Part shown: piece by piece, positions 9,352-19,171 of the stretch
Layout: each line of letters starts with the position of its first letter
How positions within the stretch are numbered: the first letter of the stretch is position 1
Source of the DNA: a bacterium
Lineage (GTDB): Bacteria > Spirochaetota > Leptospiria > Leptospirales > Leptonemataceae
Length of the DNA: 64,000 nucleotides
Assembly (NCBI GenBank): GCA_024742665.1
Contig: JANSYA010000002.1
Location: forward strand, 62,001 to 126,000
Direction of reading: 5' to 3'
Notes under the pieces: generated by a model
Seen by the model: the letters and a program-made list of their open reading frames with translations, nothing else
Told to the model about the DNA's origin: nothing
Databases searched by the model: none
Translations under genes and position numbers: made by a program

Positions 9352-10914
9352 ATGTCATCGAATCGCCGCTTCGACTATCTAACGACCGCCGCCGGCCGCC
9401 CCGTCGGCGACGACCGCAACTCTCTGACCGCCGGACCGCATGGTCCCGTACTTTTACAAGATGGTCACTTAATCGAAAAGATCGCGCACCTGAACCGCGA
9501 GCGCATTCCCGAGCGCGTCACCCACGCGAAGGGCGCCGGAGCATTCGGCGAATTCGTCGTGACTCACGACGTCAGCGATCGCACGCGCGCGGCGGTCTTT
9601 TCGCAAATCGGGAAACGCACGCCGGTCTTCGCCCGCTTCTCTAACTATCGCGGCGAAAAAGGCAGCGCCGACACGGTGCGCGATCCCCGAGGCTTCGCCG
9701 TAAAATTTTATACGGAGGAAGGCAACTGGGATTTCGCCGGCAACAACGTGCCGGTTTTTTATATTCGCGACCCCATGCGCCTGCCGGATTTGATTCACTC
9801 TCAGAAACGCGAGCCGGGCTCCAACCTGGAATCCCACGCGACCCAGTGGGATTTCTGGTCGCGGCATCCCGAAAGTCTCTTCGCAGTGCTGATGAATTTT
9901 TCCGACGGCGGCATTCCCCGCAGCTATCGGCATATGCACGGCTACTCCTGCCACGCCTTCAGCTGGTTCGACGCGAACGATCGACGCACCTTCATCAAAC
10001 TGCGCTGGCTCAGCCTGCAGGGCGACGACTCGATCGCTCCCAACGAAGCCCGCCGGCTGGCCGGAGAATCTCCCGACTATTATGTGCGAGATTTATTCGC
10101 CGCGATTCAAGGCGCAGACTATCCGCGCTGGCGTCTCGAATATCAGGCGATGAGCGAAAACGAAGCGGAGGAATTGATCGCCGGCGGCTTTCCTGTTTTC
10201 GACGCGACCACGGTCTGGCCGGAAGCGCGACGCCCGTGGCGGCCCATCGGCGAGCTCATTCTAAACCGCAATCCGGACAACTATTACGCGCAGGTCGAGC
10301 AGGCCGCCTTCGCCCCCGGGAACCTCGTGCCGGGCATCGGTCTTTCGCCCGATCGTCTGCTGCAGGCCCGGGTCTTCGCCTACCCCGACGCGCAGCGCCA
10401 CCGCCTGGGTGTAAATTACCAGCAGTTAGCGGTGAACGCTCCAAAGAGTCCCGTCAATACCCTGTATCGCGACGGCGCCATGCGATTCGACGACAACGGC
10501 GGCGACGCCCCCAACTACGCCACCGGATCCCCGGCGCAAACGAACGGCGATGCCCGCTTTCGCGAACCCTCTTTTAATAGCACCGGCGACTCCGATCGCT
10601 ACGACCCCGCACGCATGCGAATGAATCAGGCCTCCCGGGAAAGCACACATTCCTCCGCCGGCGACCAGGGCGTAGACGATTTCCAGCAGGCGGGCGAGTA
10701 CTTCCGCGCGCTGGATGCAGAGCATCAGGCACGCATGATCGCAAACATCGTCGAGCATATGCACGGAGTACCAGTGGACATTCAGAATCGACAGATCGAA
10801 ATTTGCCGGCGTGCGGATCCCGAGCTGGGCCGGCGGATCGCGGAGTCACTGGAGTCATCGGAGTCATCGGAGTCATCGGAGTCATCGGAGTCATTCAGCG
10901 CCTCCAATCGCTAA
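9352..10914 (+). CDS. katA: Monofunctional haem catalase
   Basis: A 520-residue catalase decomposing hydrogen peroxide. The distal His is in RIPERVTHAKGAGAFG (H58), the distal Asn in FAGNNVPVFYIRD, and the proximal haem-ligating Tyr in RVFAYPDAQRHRLG (Y344). Length and lack of a C-terminal flavodoxin-like domain fit the small-subunit clade. The C-terminus ends in a serine/glutamate repeat encoded by a 9-bp tandem repeat. Start: ATG 9352 (MSSNRRFDYL) is the canonical family start although a longer open frame exists. The neighbour on the other strand is a membrane AraC regulator. Confidence 0.96.
   Translation: MSSNRRFDYLTTAAGRPVGDDRNSLTAGPHGPVLLQDGHLIEKIAHLNRERIPERVTHAKGAGAFGEFVVTHDVSDRTRAAVFSQIGKRTPVFARFSNYRGEKGSADTVRDPRGFAVKFYTEEGNWDFAGNNVPVFYIRDPMRLPDLIHSQKREPGSNLESHATQWDFWSRHPESLFAVLMNFSDGGIPRSYRHMHGYSCHAFSWFDANDRRTFIKLRWLSLQGDDSIAPNEARRLAGESPDYYVRDLFAAIQGADYPRWRLEYQAMSENEAEELIAGGFPVFDATTVWPEARRPWRPIGELILNRNPDNYYAQVEQAAFAPGNLVPGIGLSPDRLLQARVFAYPDAQRHRLGVNYQQLAVNAPKSPVNTLYRDGAMRFDDNGGDAPNYATGSPAQTNGDARFREPSFNSTGDSDRYDPARMRMNQASRESTHSSAGDQGVDDFQQAGEYFRALDAEHQARMIANIVEHMHGVPVDIQNRQIEICRRADPELGRRIAESLESSESSESSESSESFSASNR
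10843..10896 (+). repeat. 9-bp tandem repeat (GAGTCATCG)n at catalase 3' end
   Basis: Six consecutive 9-mers: GAGTCACTG, four exact GAGTCATCG copies, then GAGTCATTC. In the catalase frame they encode Glu-Ser-Ser repeats near the C-terminus. The unit length is a multiple of three, so slippage would change tail length without frameshift. Confidence 0.9.
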
Positions 10915-10955
10915 TATTATTTCGAGAGTTCTTAAGATCCTCAAGTCCCGCGACC

Positions 10956-13900
10956 ATGTCGTCCGATCTATTACATGACCCGCCTCGCGATTTTTTTCTA
11001 AAACGCTTCGCGGCGGTCGTCGCGCGCTTTCCCCGGGAGATCGCCGTCATAGACCACGAGCACGGCGGCATCAGCTACGCGAACCTACAGCGCCGCGCCC
11101 GCGCCCTCGCGAAGCGATTGCGGCATCGCGCCGGACTTCGGGCCCGCGAACTCGTGGCTCTGGATCTCCCCGCGGGGCGCGAAATGATTACGGCGATGCT
11201 AGCGGTCTGGCACGGCGACGCGGCCTTTCTAATGCTCGACCGCTCCCATCCGCCGGCCAGGCGGGCCGCGATCCTGAACGAAGCGGAGCCCCGCCTGATA
11301 CTACAGCTCGACGATCACGGTCGATTCCAGATCAAGCGTACAGATTCCTCCGGGGCGAACAAGTTCACGAATATCCCGGCTGCGACCGGCCCGGTCCGAA
11401 AGGTTTCGCCGAAAGCGCTGCCAAACACTCCCGGCGACGCAAGCGCGCAAACCGCCTATCTGGTTTTCACTTCCGGCACAAGCGGTCGCCCCCGGGGCGT
11501 CGCCGTCTCCCATGCGGGGATCACAGCCTTTCTCGACGCGCAGATTCGCGCCTTCGCATTAGAATCCGGCAACCGAATGTTAGCGACGCTTTCGCCGGCC
11601 TTCGACGCGGCGCTCTCGGAGTACGGAACGACCCTGCTGGCCGGCGCAACGCTGGTATTCGCTCCGGAACCGATGCGTAAATCGCCGGCGGCCTTCGGAA
11701 GATTGCTGCGCGATAAACACATTACCCACGTATGTTTGCCGCCGTCGATTCTCACGCACTGGCCGGTTCGCGATATGCCGGAAACTCTGCGCACCGTAAT
11801 CATCGGCGGGGAAGCCGCGCCGGCCGGCGGAGTCCGCGATTGGGCCGGGCGCTTTCGTTTGATCAACGTCTACGGTCCGAGCGAAGCGACGGTTTGCACG
11901 AGTTTGTGGCGATGCGACAGTGGCTATAGCCTGCCCTACCTCGGCGAAACCATACCCGGTATGCAATGGCGCGCCGTGAATCCGGAAAGCGCTGACGGCG
12001 CGGAGCTCCCGGTCGGCGAGGCAGGCGAACTATGGCTGGCGGGTCCCGGACTCGCCCTCGGCTACTGGCGCGATACCGAACTGACGAGCACGCGCTTTGT
12101 TGAACGCGACGGCCGGCGATGGTATCGCACAGGCGATCGGGTTCGGCGACACAGTCCGGCCGGACCGCAGCAATTTGAATTTCTGGGACGCATGGACCGC
12201 CAGATCCAGGTGCACGGCAATCGCGTCGAAGCTCTGGAATTGGAGCGTCATCTGGCCGCCTGTCCCGGGGCGCTCGAAGCCCTCGTTCGCCTCTCGCCGG
12301 AAGACGGCGAAATCGAAGCCTGCGTTGTTTTCGCCGGCCAGGCCCCGCCGCTCACGGCGGAAGAGCTGCGCGCGACTGTGCGCACGCGGCTGCCGGAGTA
12401 TTTCGTTCCGCGCCACATTCGTATCCGCACGAACGCCCTTCCGCGCAATGCAAACGGCAAGATCGACGAAGCGGCCGCCTTTCGCTCTGAATCCGAAGCC
12501 GAATCCCCGGCCAGCGTGCAGAAAGAATCCGACGCGCGACGCCAGACCGAAACTGAAACTGAAACTGAAAGCGAAAGCGGAGGCGCTGACGCTCATGCTG
12601 ACGAAGAGCTTTTGATCGCGCTCTGGACGGCGATCTTCGGCGAAAGTCCCGCTTCGATCTATGCGAATTTCTTTCAGGCCGGCGGGACTTCGTTTCTATT
12701 GCTGCGCTTCCTGGCAGGAGCTTCGGCGAACGGGATCCACATCGAGCCGGCCTCATTTTACGCCGACCCTACGATTCACGGCGCGCTCGCGAAATCGAAT
12801 CGGGACGCGCAGCACTCGACGACTCAGCTGCGCGCGGACGCCAGGCTGAGCGACGCGATTCTAAAACGGATCCGGCTCAACCGGAGACCGGTGCCGGCTG
12901 CGAAAAAGATCTTCATGACCGGCGCGACGGGTCTGCTCGGTGCGAGCATCGTAGAGGAGATTTTGAACCACAGCGATTTCCGAATTCTGTGCCTCGCACG
13001 CGATCCCGACGCCGCCCGCCGCAGCCTTTCAGAAAGACAGCAGCGCCTGCGAATCATCTCCGGCGATCTCACCAGACCGCGCCTCGGACTTTCGCCGACC
13101 GATTACGACGAAATAATCGAAAGCTGCGATACGCTTCTACACTGCGGCGCCAGAGTGCATCTTACCGAATCTTACGAGCAGCTGCGAGCGGCGAATCTCG
13201 AAGCTGCGCGGGAAATCCTGGAGCTTGCGACGCGGGGCCCGGCGAAACGTCTGCATTTCGTATCGACGCTTTCGGTGGCCGTGGCGAGCGATTGGACGGC
13301 CGGCGTATTTTTCGAAGACGATCCTCTGGAAGCCGGACGCGAAATTTACGGCGGCTACGCCCGGAGCAAGTGGGCCGCCGAAGTCTTATTTCAGAACGCT
13401 CTCGCCGCGGGCCTGCGACATCTCACGATCCACCGCCCCGGCTGGCTGCTGCCGGAATCCGCTTACTCCGAAATCGACGGCGCCGGCTCAGGCGACGCGC
13501 ACTTCAGGACTTCGCGCGAAGATTTCTTGAAAGGTCTAATCGATGCGCTTCGCACGCTCGACTTTGCTCCAGAAGCCGGATCCGTCGCGGATCGCCTGCG
13601 CATGGACTGCACTCCGGTAAGATACGCCGCCCGGGCCATCGCCTCATTGATCGTTGATCCCGTATCGGATGAGACCGCGAGCAATGTCTATCATCTGGCG
13701 AATGACGAAGCCCTGGGGTGGCCCCGGTTTATAGCGGCCGTCGCTCCGCGCGAACGCATTCCGATCGCGCAATTTCTGGAACGCCTTTCGCGTCTGAGCA
13801 GGAGCGCCGACCCGGAGCGAGCAGCGGCAGCCGGCATCGTTGAGGCCGCTCTGGGATGGCGACTACGGCGTGAAGCGCGCGGCGAAGCGTTACAGGATGA

Positions 13901-14105
13901 GGCGGCGCATTCGATACCGGAGAACGATGCACTGCGCGGTTGCGATCTCTTCGCCGCGACTCATCGCCGCTTTGACCGCACACATACGCGCCGCGTCTTA
14001 GAAGGACGCGGCATTGTCTGTCCGTCCGGCGCGCAGGCCTTCGCCGATTACTTAACGGCGATCAACCGATCGGTTCGCGAAACGATACAAAAAAGACGAC
14101 CGTAA
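10956..14105 (+). CDS. NRPS-like adenylation-thiolation-reductase (carboxylate reductase-type)
   Basis: A 1049-residue three-domain enzyme. The adenylation domain (about 15-530) shows A3 FTSGTSGRPRGVAVSH, A5 NVYGPSEATV, A7 YRTGDR, A8 GRMDRQIQVHGNRVE and A10 NANGKID. The carrier domain has GGTS with the phosphopantetheine Ser at 579. A terminal thioester reductase (NAD-binding_4 type, about 650-1040) has MTGATGLLGASIVEE and a YARSK active-site pair (Y801, K805). No condensation domain is present, so it probably activates one carboxylic or amino acid and releases it as aldehyde or alcohol. The substrate is not predictable by eye. A low-complexity (TE)n linker lies before the carrier. Start ATG 10956; the upstream open frame overlaps the catalase repeat. 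Confidence 0.92.
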   Translation: MSSDLLHDPPRDFFLKRFAAVVARFPREIAVIDHEHGGISYANLQRRARALAKRLRHRAGLRARELVALDLPAGREMITAMLAVWHGDAAFLMLDRSHPPARRAAILNEAEPRLILQLDDHGRFQIKRTDSSGANKFTNIPAATGPVRKVSPKALPNTPGDASAQTAYLVFTSGTSGRPRGVAVSHAGITAFLDAQIRAFALESGNRMLATLSPAFDAALSEYGTTLLAGATLVFAPEPMRKSPAAFGRLLRDKHITHVCLPPSILTHWPVRDMPETLRTVIIGGEAAPAGGVRDWAGRFRLINVYGPSEATVCTSLWRCDSGYSLPYLGETIPGMQWRAVNPESADGAELPVGEAGELWLAGPGLALGYWRDTELTSTRFVERDGRRWYRTGDRVRRHSPAGPQQFEFLGRMDRQIQVHGNRVEALELERHLAACPGALEALVRLSPEDGEIEACVVFAGQAPPLTAEELRATVRTRLPEYFVPRHIRIRTNALPRNANGKIDEAAAFRSESEAESPASVQKESDARRQTETETETESESGGADAHADEELLIALWTAIFGESPASIYANFFQAGGTSFLLLRFLAGASANGIHIEPASFYADPTIHGALAKSNRDAQHSTTQLRADARLSDAILKRIRLNRRPVPAAKKIFMTGATGLLGASIVEEILNHSDFRILCLARDPDAARRSLSERQQRLRIISGDLTRPRLGLSPTDYDEIIESCDTLLHCGARVHLTESYEQLRAANLEAAREILELATRGPAKRLHFVSTLSVAVASDWTAGVFFEDDPLEAGREIYGGYARSKWAAEVLFQNALAAGLRHLTIHRPGWLLPESAYSEIDGAGSGDAHFRTSREDFLKGLIDALRTLDFAPEAGSVADRLRMDCTPVRYAARAIASLIVDPVSDETASNVYHLANDEALGWPRFIAAVAPRERIPIAQFLERLSRLSRSADPERAAAAGIVEAALGWRLRREARGEALQDEAAHSIPENDALRGCDLFAATHRRFDRTHTRRVLEGRGIVCPSGAQAFADYLTAINRSVRETIQKRRP

Positions 14106-15687
14106 TCGTCGCGACGCCCAGCAGCTCGACAATGCTGGAGCGAATCGCCTCGGCGACGCCCAGTTCGGGCAGCAGCATCAGGTAGCCGATCCCTGCGAGC
14201 AATGCCATCGACCCGACGAAAACGTATGTCATCGGCAGACGCCGCGCGCCGCCGCTGTCGAGTCGCGCAAATAAACTCAGGAACTGGTAGCTCAACCAGA
14301 TGTGCACGAGCATCGCCAGAAAACCGCCGTTTTCCACCTGGCCGCCCAGCAGAAAATCGTAGGCGCCGTGCAAAAGAATCACCAGGCCGAACTGTGCCGC
14401 GAAATCGCTCCAGCTTTCGCCGCCGCGACGCAGGGCCGCGACCAGATAGTAGCCGGCGAAACCGGTTAGACTCATGTGCAAAAAATTCGCCGTAAGAAAA
14501 CGCGCGATGATCACGCCCCCGCCGTAATCGGCGTAATACAAAATATTTTCTTCGATCGCGAAGCCGAGGCCGACCAGCGCCGCGACGGTCAACACCGTCG
14601 CGTTGTTCTTTCGCATCAAAAACGGAGTCAGGGGAATAAACAGAAGCAGTTTGAGCAGCTCTTCCCGCAATCCCACGCCGAATACCATGTGAATTAATTC
14701 GTTGGTGAAAGTTGGTTCGAGTTTCGAAAAAGGAAGATACTCTTCGGTGATTAACAGGGCGACGATTGTGCCATACGCGCTGAGAGCCCCCAGAGCCAGT
14801 GCGAATACCGCCAGCACGAATACGTGCCCCGGCCAGTGTCGCGCGCGCCCCATGTGCAACAAAAAGACCAGCCAGCAGGCCCCGGCGCTTAAACCCGCCA
14901 GCACCCAGCGCGTTTCATACTTGCCGCTTTCATGTCGCACGAGCGGCGGAATCATCGCCAGATAACGCCCGGTTTTCAGGCGATATATGTACGTGTGAAA
15001 TTCATCGGCGATCGCGCTAAACCCGGGGCTGCTCATCGTTTCGACGAACTCGACATACCAGCCCAATTCCACCAGCGCGTCGAGCATACCCGCCCGGGCG
15101 AGGGCCAATTGTTTTTTCGACGCGGCCGACTCCGATCGCCTTAGAAGCTCCAGACCATGCCGATACAGCTTGAGCGCGATCTCGGTTTCGCCCTGGTCCT
15201 GGCGCAATCGCGCCAGCGCGAGCGTCGCCTCCGCGCCCAATTCCTGCGGCGGCAGCGGCGAAGCATCGCCGGTGGAGCGCAGTGCGAATTTGTACAGGAG
15301 GCGCAGCTGCGCCGTATCCGGAGAGCGCGTCAGCAATCCCTGAAATTCGCGCGGCGCCAGATAGAAACCCGCGGCGCCGGTCGCGGATTCGAGTCCCGCA
15401 AAGAGCGCCCGATAACGCACGAGCACGAAATAGGCGGCGCGCTTTTCCGGATCCTGATCAGCGCCCGGTTTTTCGAGCAGGTATTCGCTCAAACCTCTTT
15501 CGGCATCCCGCAGACGGGCCTGGCGATAGAGTTCTTCCGCGTCCGCAACGGGGCCGAGACCGGTCGATCTTGCTTCGGCGGCGAACGCCGACAGCGCGAA
15601 ACCGAAAAGAAAAACGCCGGTCCAGATTCCGAACACCAGAAGCGCCAGACGAGCATAGGTCAGGCGAATTACGGGCAGGCGTCTCAC
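14062..15687 (-). CDS. PrsW-like intramembrane protease with N-terminal helical-repeat region
   Basis: About 541 residues. After an N-terminal hydrophobic anchor comes a soluble TPR-like helical region (roughly 30-240), then 7-8 transmembrane helices with PrsW-type motifs: GLREELLK (paired Glu), GFAIEENILYY, FLTANFLHMS and LLHGAYDFLL. Such metal-dependent membrane proteases or CAAX-protease relatives cleave membrane anti-sigma factors or process proteins; the target is unknown here. The C-terminal 44 bases overlap the convergent NRPS gene. Start: GTG 15687 (VRRLPVIRLTY) keeps it clear of the divergent kinase gene; a longer frame to 15897 would overlap it. Confidence 0.82.
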   Translation of the reverse strand: MRRLPVIRLTYARLALLVFGIWTGVFLFGFALSAFAAEARSTGLGPVADAEELYRQARLRDAERGLSEYLLEKPGADQDPEKRAAYFVLVRYRALFAGLESATGAAGFYLAPREFQGLLTRSPDTAQLRLLYKFALRSTGDASPLPPQELGAEATLALARLRQDQGETEIALKLYRHGLELLRRSESAASKKQLALARAGMLDALVELGWYVEFVETMSSPGFSAIADEFHTYIYRLKTGRYLAMIPPLVRHESGKYETRWVLAGLSAGACWLVFLLHMGRARHWPGHVFVLAVFALALGALSAYGTIVALLITEEYLPFSKLEPTFTNELIHMVFGVGLREELLKLLLFIPLTPFLMRKNNATVLTVAALVGLGFAIEENILYYADYGGGVIIARFLTANFLHMSLTGFAGYYLVAALRRGGESWSDFAAQFGLVILLHGAYDFLLGGQVENGGFLAMLVHIWLSYQFLSLFARLDSGGARRLPMTYVFVGSMALLAGIGYLMLLPELGVAEAIRSSIVELLGVATITVVFFVSFREPIG

Positions 15688-15785
15688 CGGGAAAGACTCG
15701 CGATCCCGGCGTGCGCTGTCCAGCAGATGTCCGACGCAGGGCAATAATTCTTTACATTCACCGGCGGGTCGTTCGGTGTTAACGA

Positions 15786-18395
15786 ATGCGGGGCCGAATT
15801 CATGCGAAGGGGAATCGACGCCTCTTTCGAACGGGCCTGTTCCTCGCTCTGCTGTCGACGCTGCTCCCAAACGCCCTGGCGGCCCGGGAGTGTTCAAATG
15901 ATTTGCAGATTTACGAGGATCGCAGCGCGGGGAACACCGAAACGATCGCGACCGTCGCCGAGCGCGAGTGGCAGCCGGTTACCGAAGCCGAGCACTTTCT
16001 GGAATTCATCTCGGCCTCCAAAAATACTCCCGTACTCGGCCTGCGGGATTCAGCGACCTGGCTGCGGATTCGCGCCACGGATCCGGAGACCCGCTTCATT
16101 GAAGTCGAGTATCCGCCTCTGGATCACGTAACTCTGTACTATCCGCGCGAAGGCGGCGCGGGCTTGCGCGACGTCGCGCTGCAGTACCACGAAATTCCAG
16201 GCGGCGACCGACTGCCGTACGGCGCGTCCGGCGTTCCGCATCGCAATATCGTCTTTCGCCTGCCCGAATACGCCATCGGCGAGTGCCTGTACCTGCGAGT
16301 GCAAAGCGAAAGCGCCCTGGTCCTGCCGGTTCGACTCTGGGAGAGCGAAGACTTCGCGCTCCATACGCAGAACGAACAGCTCGTGCTTGGAATTTACTAC
16401 GGCGCAATCAGCATCATGCTGGTGTACAATTTGTTTCTGGCCGTAAGTTTGCGCAACGCTTCGTATCTCTTTTACGTGCTGTATATCTTCGCGTACGGTT
16501 CCTATCTGTTTATCTGGAACGGAATGGCATTGCGCTTTTTCTGGCCGGAAACGCCCATTCTCAACAGCATTGTCAATCCGATGGCCGTATGCATGACGAC
16601 CTCTCTGGCCGTCTTCTTCACCCGCAGTTTTTTCCAAGGCGCGCCTTTGCATGCTCCGCGTCAGAGCCAGGCCCTGATCATTCTGGCCTGGATCGGCGTT
16701 GTCTGCGCCCTGGCGGCGCCCTTCGGATTTTCGAAGTATGTCGTTCGCGCGAGCATTCTACTTTCCCTCGCCGGGGTCTTTCTGGTGCTGAGCTTCGCTC
16801 TGCGCCAGGTCCTGGCGGGCTATCGACCCGCGCGCTATTTCTTATTGGCCTTTACGGTACTCGGCGCGGGCGCTATGGCGAATATTCTGCGCACGGCCGG
16901 CCTCTTGCCCGCGAATTTTTTTACGCTCGGCTACGGATTGCAGGCGACCTCGCTGGCGGAGATGGTCTTGCTCTCGTTCGGCCTGGCGGATCGTTATCGC
17001 ATCAGCGAAGACGAACGACGCGTCGCCCAGGCGGAAAGCGCGGCCAAAACGATGTTCATCGCCCGCATGAGCCATGAGATCCGCACGCCTCTGAACGCGA
17101 TGCTCGGAGCGACGCAGCTGCTGGAAGAAACGCGTCTGGACATCGAACAAAACCGTTACGTCCAGCTCTTAATCAGCGGCGGGCGCAACTTACTGGGAGT
17201 AGTCAACGATGTGCTCGATCTTTCGCGCATCACTTCGGGGCGTCTGAGCCTGGAACAACGTTCTTTCGCGCTGCAACCTATGCTCCAGGAAAGCCTGCGC
17301 AATCATGAACCGCCTGCTCGCAACAAAGGACTACGCATCACGGGGACTTTCGGCGCCAGCCTGCCGGCATTCCTGGTCGGAGACGAGTTTCGCCTATCCC
17401 GCGTGATCGGCAATTTACTCAGCAACGCCATCAAATTCACGAACAAGGGCGCCGTCGATCTGGGGGTTTACGCTCGACCGCCGAAACAAAAACGTGGAAA
17501 TTCAAAAGTACGCATTCGCGATACGCGGGCCGAAGATCGTCTCAAAGAAATTCCAGAGGCCGAGCTGAATCAAAACATCGAGTGGCGACCGGGCGATTCG
17601 GCCGAAATCGTATTTCGCGTGACCGATACCGGCATCGGCATTCCCGCGGACCGGCTGAGCAATATCTTCGCCGAATTCTCTCAGGCCGACGAATCCGTGA
17701 CGCGGCGCTTCGGCGGCACCGGCCTGGGCCTGGCAATCAGCCGCGGAATTCTGGAACAGATGGGCGGTTCGATTGAAGTCTTCAGCAAGAGCGGCAAAGG
17801 CACAACCTTCGAAGTCCGCCTGACGCTGCCCGTCGGGGAAGCGCCGCCGGAAGGCGAAACGAAAGACGACGACGAAGCCGAGCCGGCGCTATTTTTGCGC
17901 GGCAATTCGCCGCCGGTCACGACATATATTCCAGGAGCGCAGGCCGGCCCGACTGCGAATGCGGAACGCGCCGACGATGGCGTGCGAAACGAGGCCGTGG
18001 CTGAAGTCGGACTGCGCATCCTGCTGGCGGAAGACAACGATGACAATCAGGCTTTGTTCTACGCTTTCTTAAAACGCGAACCGCATAACATCGACTCGGT
18101 AGAAAACGGTCTCGAAGCCTTGCAAAAATTCCAGGAACAGGACTACGATGTGGTCTTCATGGATATTCAAATGCCGGTCATGGACGGCCTGACCGCCGTT
18201 CGCCGTATTCGCCAGTGGGAAGCGAACCAGTTCGCGGCGGGCCTGCGCATTCGGCGCTGCCCGATCTACGCGCTGTCGGCTCACGCCTTTCGCGAAGAGA
18301 TCGATCGCAGCCTGGAAGCCGGTTGCGACGGACACATTGCCAAACCGCTGGTAAAACGAACCTTACTCGACGTGCTTGCGACCCTCTCGAATTAA
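15786..18395 (+). CDS. 7TM-DISM hybrid sensor histidine kinase
   Basis: 869 residues. A signal peptide (LFLALLSTLLPNALAA) precedes a DISM extracellular beta-sandwich domain (about 40-185), seven transmembrane helices (about 195-400), a HisKA domain with phospho-His H430 in MSHEIRTPLNAMLGA, and an HATPase with N-box NLLSNAIKFTNKG, DTGIGIP and GTGLGLAIS. A C-terminal receiver has its phospho-acceptor at D793 in VFMDIQMPVMDG. About 45 extra residues interrupt the ATPase domain (after VYARPP). DISM receptors are thought to bind carbohydrates or other small ligands. There is no adjacent output regulator, so phosphotransfer is probably to a distant partner. Confidence 0.95.
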   Translation: MRGRIHAKGNRRLFRTGLFLALLSTLLPNALAARECSNDLQIYEDRSAGNTETIATVAEREWQPVTEAEHFLEFISASKNTPVLGLRDSATWLRIRATDPETRFIEVEYPPLDHVTLYYPREGGAGLRDVALQYHEIPGGDRLPYGASGVPHRNIVFRLPEYAIGECLYLRVQSESALVLPVRLWESEDFALHTQNEQLVLGIYYGAISIMLVYNLFLAVSLRNASYLFYVLYIFAYGSYLFIWNGMALRFFWPETPILNSIVNPMAVCMTTSLAVFFTRSFFQGAPLHAPRQSQALIILAWIGVVCALAAPFGFSKYVVRASILLSLAGVFLVLSFALRQVLAGYRPARYFLLAFTVLGAGAMANILRTAGLLPANFFTLGYGLQATSLAEMVLLSFGLADRYRISEDERRVAQAESAAKTMFIARMSHEIRTPLNAMLGATQLLEETRLDIEQNRYVQLLISGGRNLLGVVNDVLDLSRITSGRLSLEQRSFALQPMLQESLRNHEPPARNKGLRITGTFGASLPAFLVGDEFRLSRVIGNLLSNAIKFTNKGAVDLGVYARPPKQKRGNSKVRIRDTRAEDRLKEIPEAELNQNIEWRPGDSAEIVFRVTDTGIGIPADRLSNIFAEFSQADESVTRRFGGTGLGLAISRGILEQMGGSIEVFSKSGKGTTFEVRLTLPVGEAPPEGETKDDDEAEPALFLRGNSPPVTTYIPGAQAGPTANAERADDGVRNEAVAEVGLRILLAEDNDDNQALFYAFLKREPHNIDSVENGLEALQKFQEQDYDVVFMDIQMPVMDGLTAVRRIRQWEANQFAAGLRIRRCPIYALSAHAFREEIDRSLEAGCDGHIAKPLVKRTLLDVLATLSN

Positions 18396-18441
18396 ATCAC
18401 GCCGACGCAGCCACAGCCGCTTTTATCATTCAGGGCGGATT

Positions 18442-19119
18442 TCATTCTATAATCGAACGGCCGACTTCCTGAATCTTTTCGGCCGTCGCTTTCGTGCTCG
18501 TGTCGCGCGATTCGGGCACGGCAAGACCTCGAAGGACCGCGGGACGTTCCGCGATTTGTTTCAGCCAGCGCTTCAGATGCGGAAATTGTTTGATCCGCAG
18601 ACCGGCCCAGGCATAGGCCCGCACCCAGGAAAAATTCGCGATATCCGCGATCGAGTACTCCGCGCCGGCCAGATATTCATGATCCTGCAGCCGGCCGTCG
18701 AGCACGCCGTACAGTCGCAGGGTTTCGTTTTGATAACGTTCGATCGCGAACGGAATCTTTTCCGGAGCGTAACGATAAAAGACGTTGGCCTGACCCTGCA
18801 TCGGACCGAGACCGCCCATTTGAAACATCAGCCATTGAATGACAATCGATCGCGCTTTCGCGTCCGCGGGCCACAGGCGGCCCGTCTTCTCGGCAAGATA
18901 CATTAAGATCGCGCCCGATTCGAAGACGGCGAAATCGTCCGCTTCACGATCGATGATCGCCGGGATGCGGCCGTTCGGATTGATTTTCAAGAACCAGTCT
19001 GCTTTCTGTTCTTTCGCGCCGAGATCGATAGAACGAACCGTATACGGCAGCTCCAGCTCTTCGAGAACGATACTGGCCTTGTGTCCGTTCGGCGTGGGGG
19101 CGGTGAGTAATTCGATCAT
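18442..19119 (-). CDS. Glutathione S-transferase family protein (YfcG/YghU-like)
   Basis: 225 residues with an N-terminal thioredoxin-like domain ([27 protein letters not shown], the [12 protein letters not shown] glutathione-binding turn) and a C-terminal helical domain ([15 protein letters not shown]). The TPNGHK start resembles Nu-class disulfide-bond oxidoreductases such as YfcG. It is likely cytoplasmic and involved in thiol redox or detoxification. The ATG at 19119 is the only good start. The gene is followed in the same direction after 52 bp by no related gene; the upstream gene is the DUF938 methyltransferase. Confidence 0.92.
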   Translation of the reverse strand: MIELLTAPTPNGHKASIVLEELELPYTVRSIDLGAKEQKADWFLKINPNGRIPAIIDREADDFAVFESGAILMYLAEKTGRLWPADAKARSIVIQWLMFQMGGLGPMQGQANVFYRYAPEKIPFAIERYQNETLRLYGVLDGRLQDHEYLAGAEYSIADIANFSWVRAYAWAGLRIKQFPHLKRWLKQIAERPAVLRGLAVPESRDTSTKATAEKIQEVGRSIIE

Positions 19120-19171
19120 AGTATTTTATTCAGACTCCACGAGCGCGAAGGCGTCACGCTTATTTTCTAAT

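Noticed and set aside
10574-10894. Minus-strand frame with (Met-Thr-Pro)n repeats
   Set aside because: It is the antisense reading of the 9-bp repeat at the end of the catalase gene; no start context and fully inside a well-supported gene.
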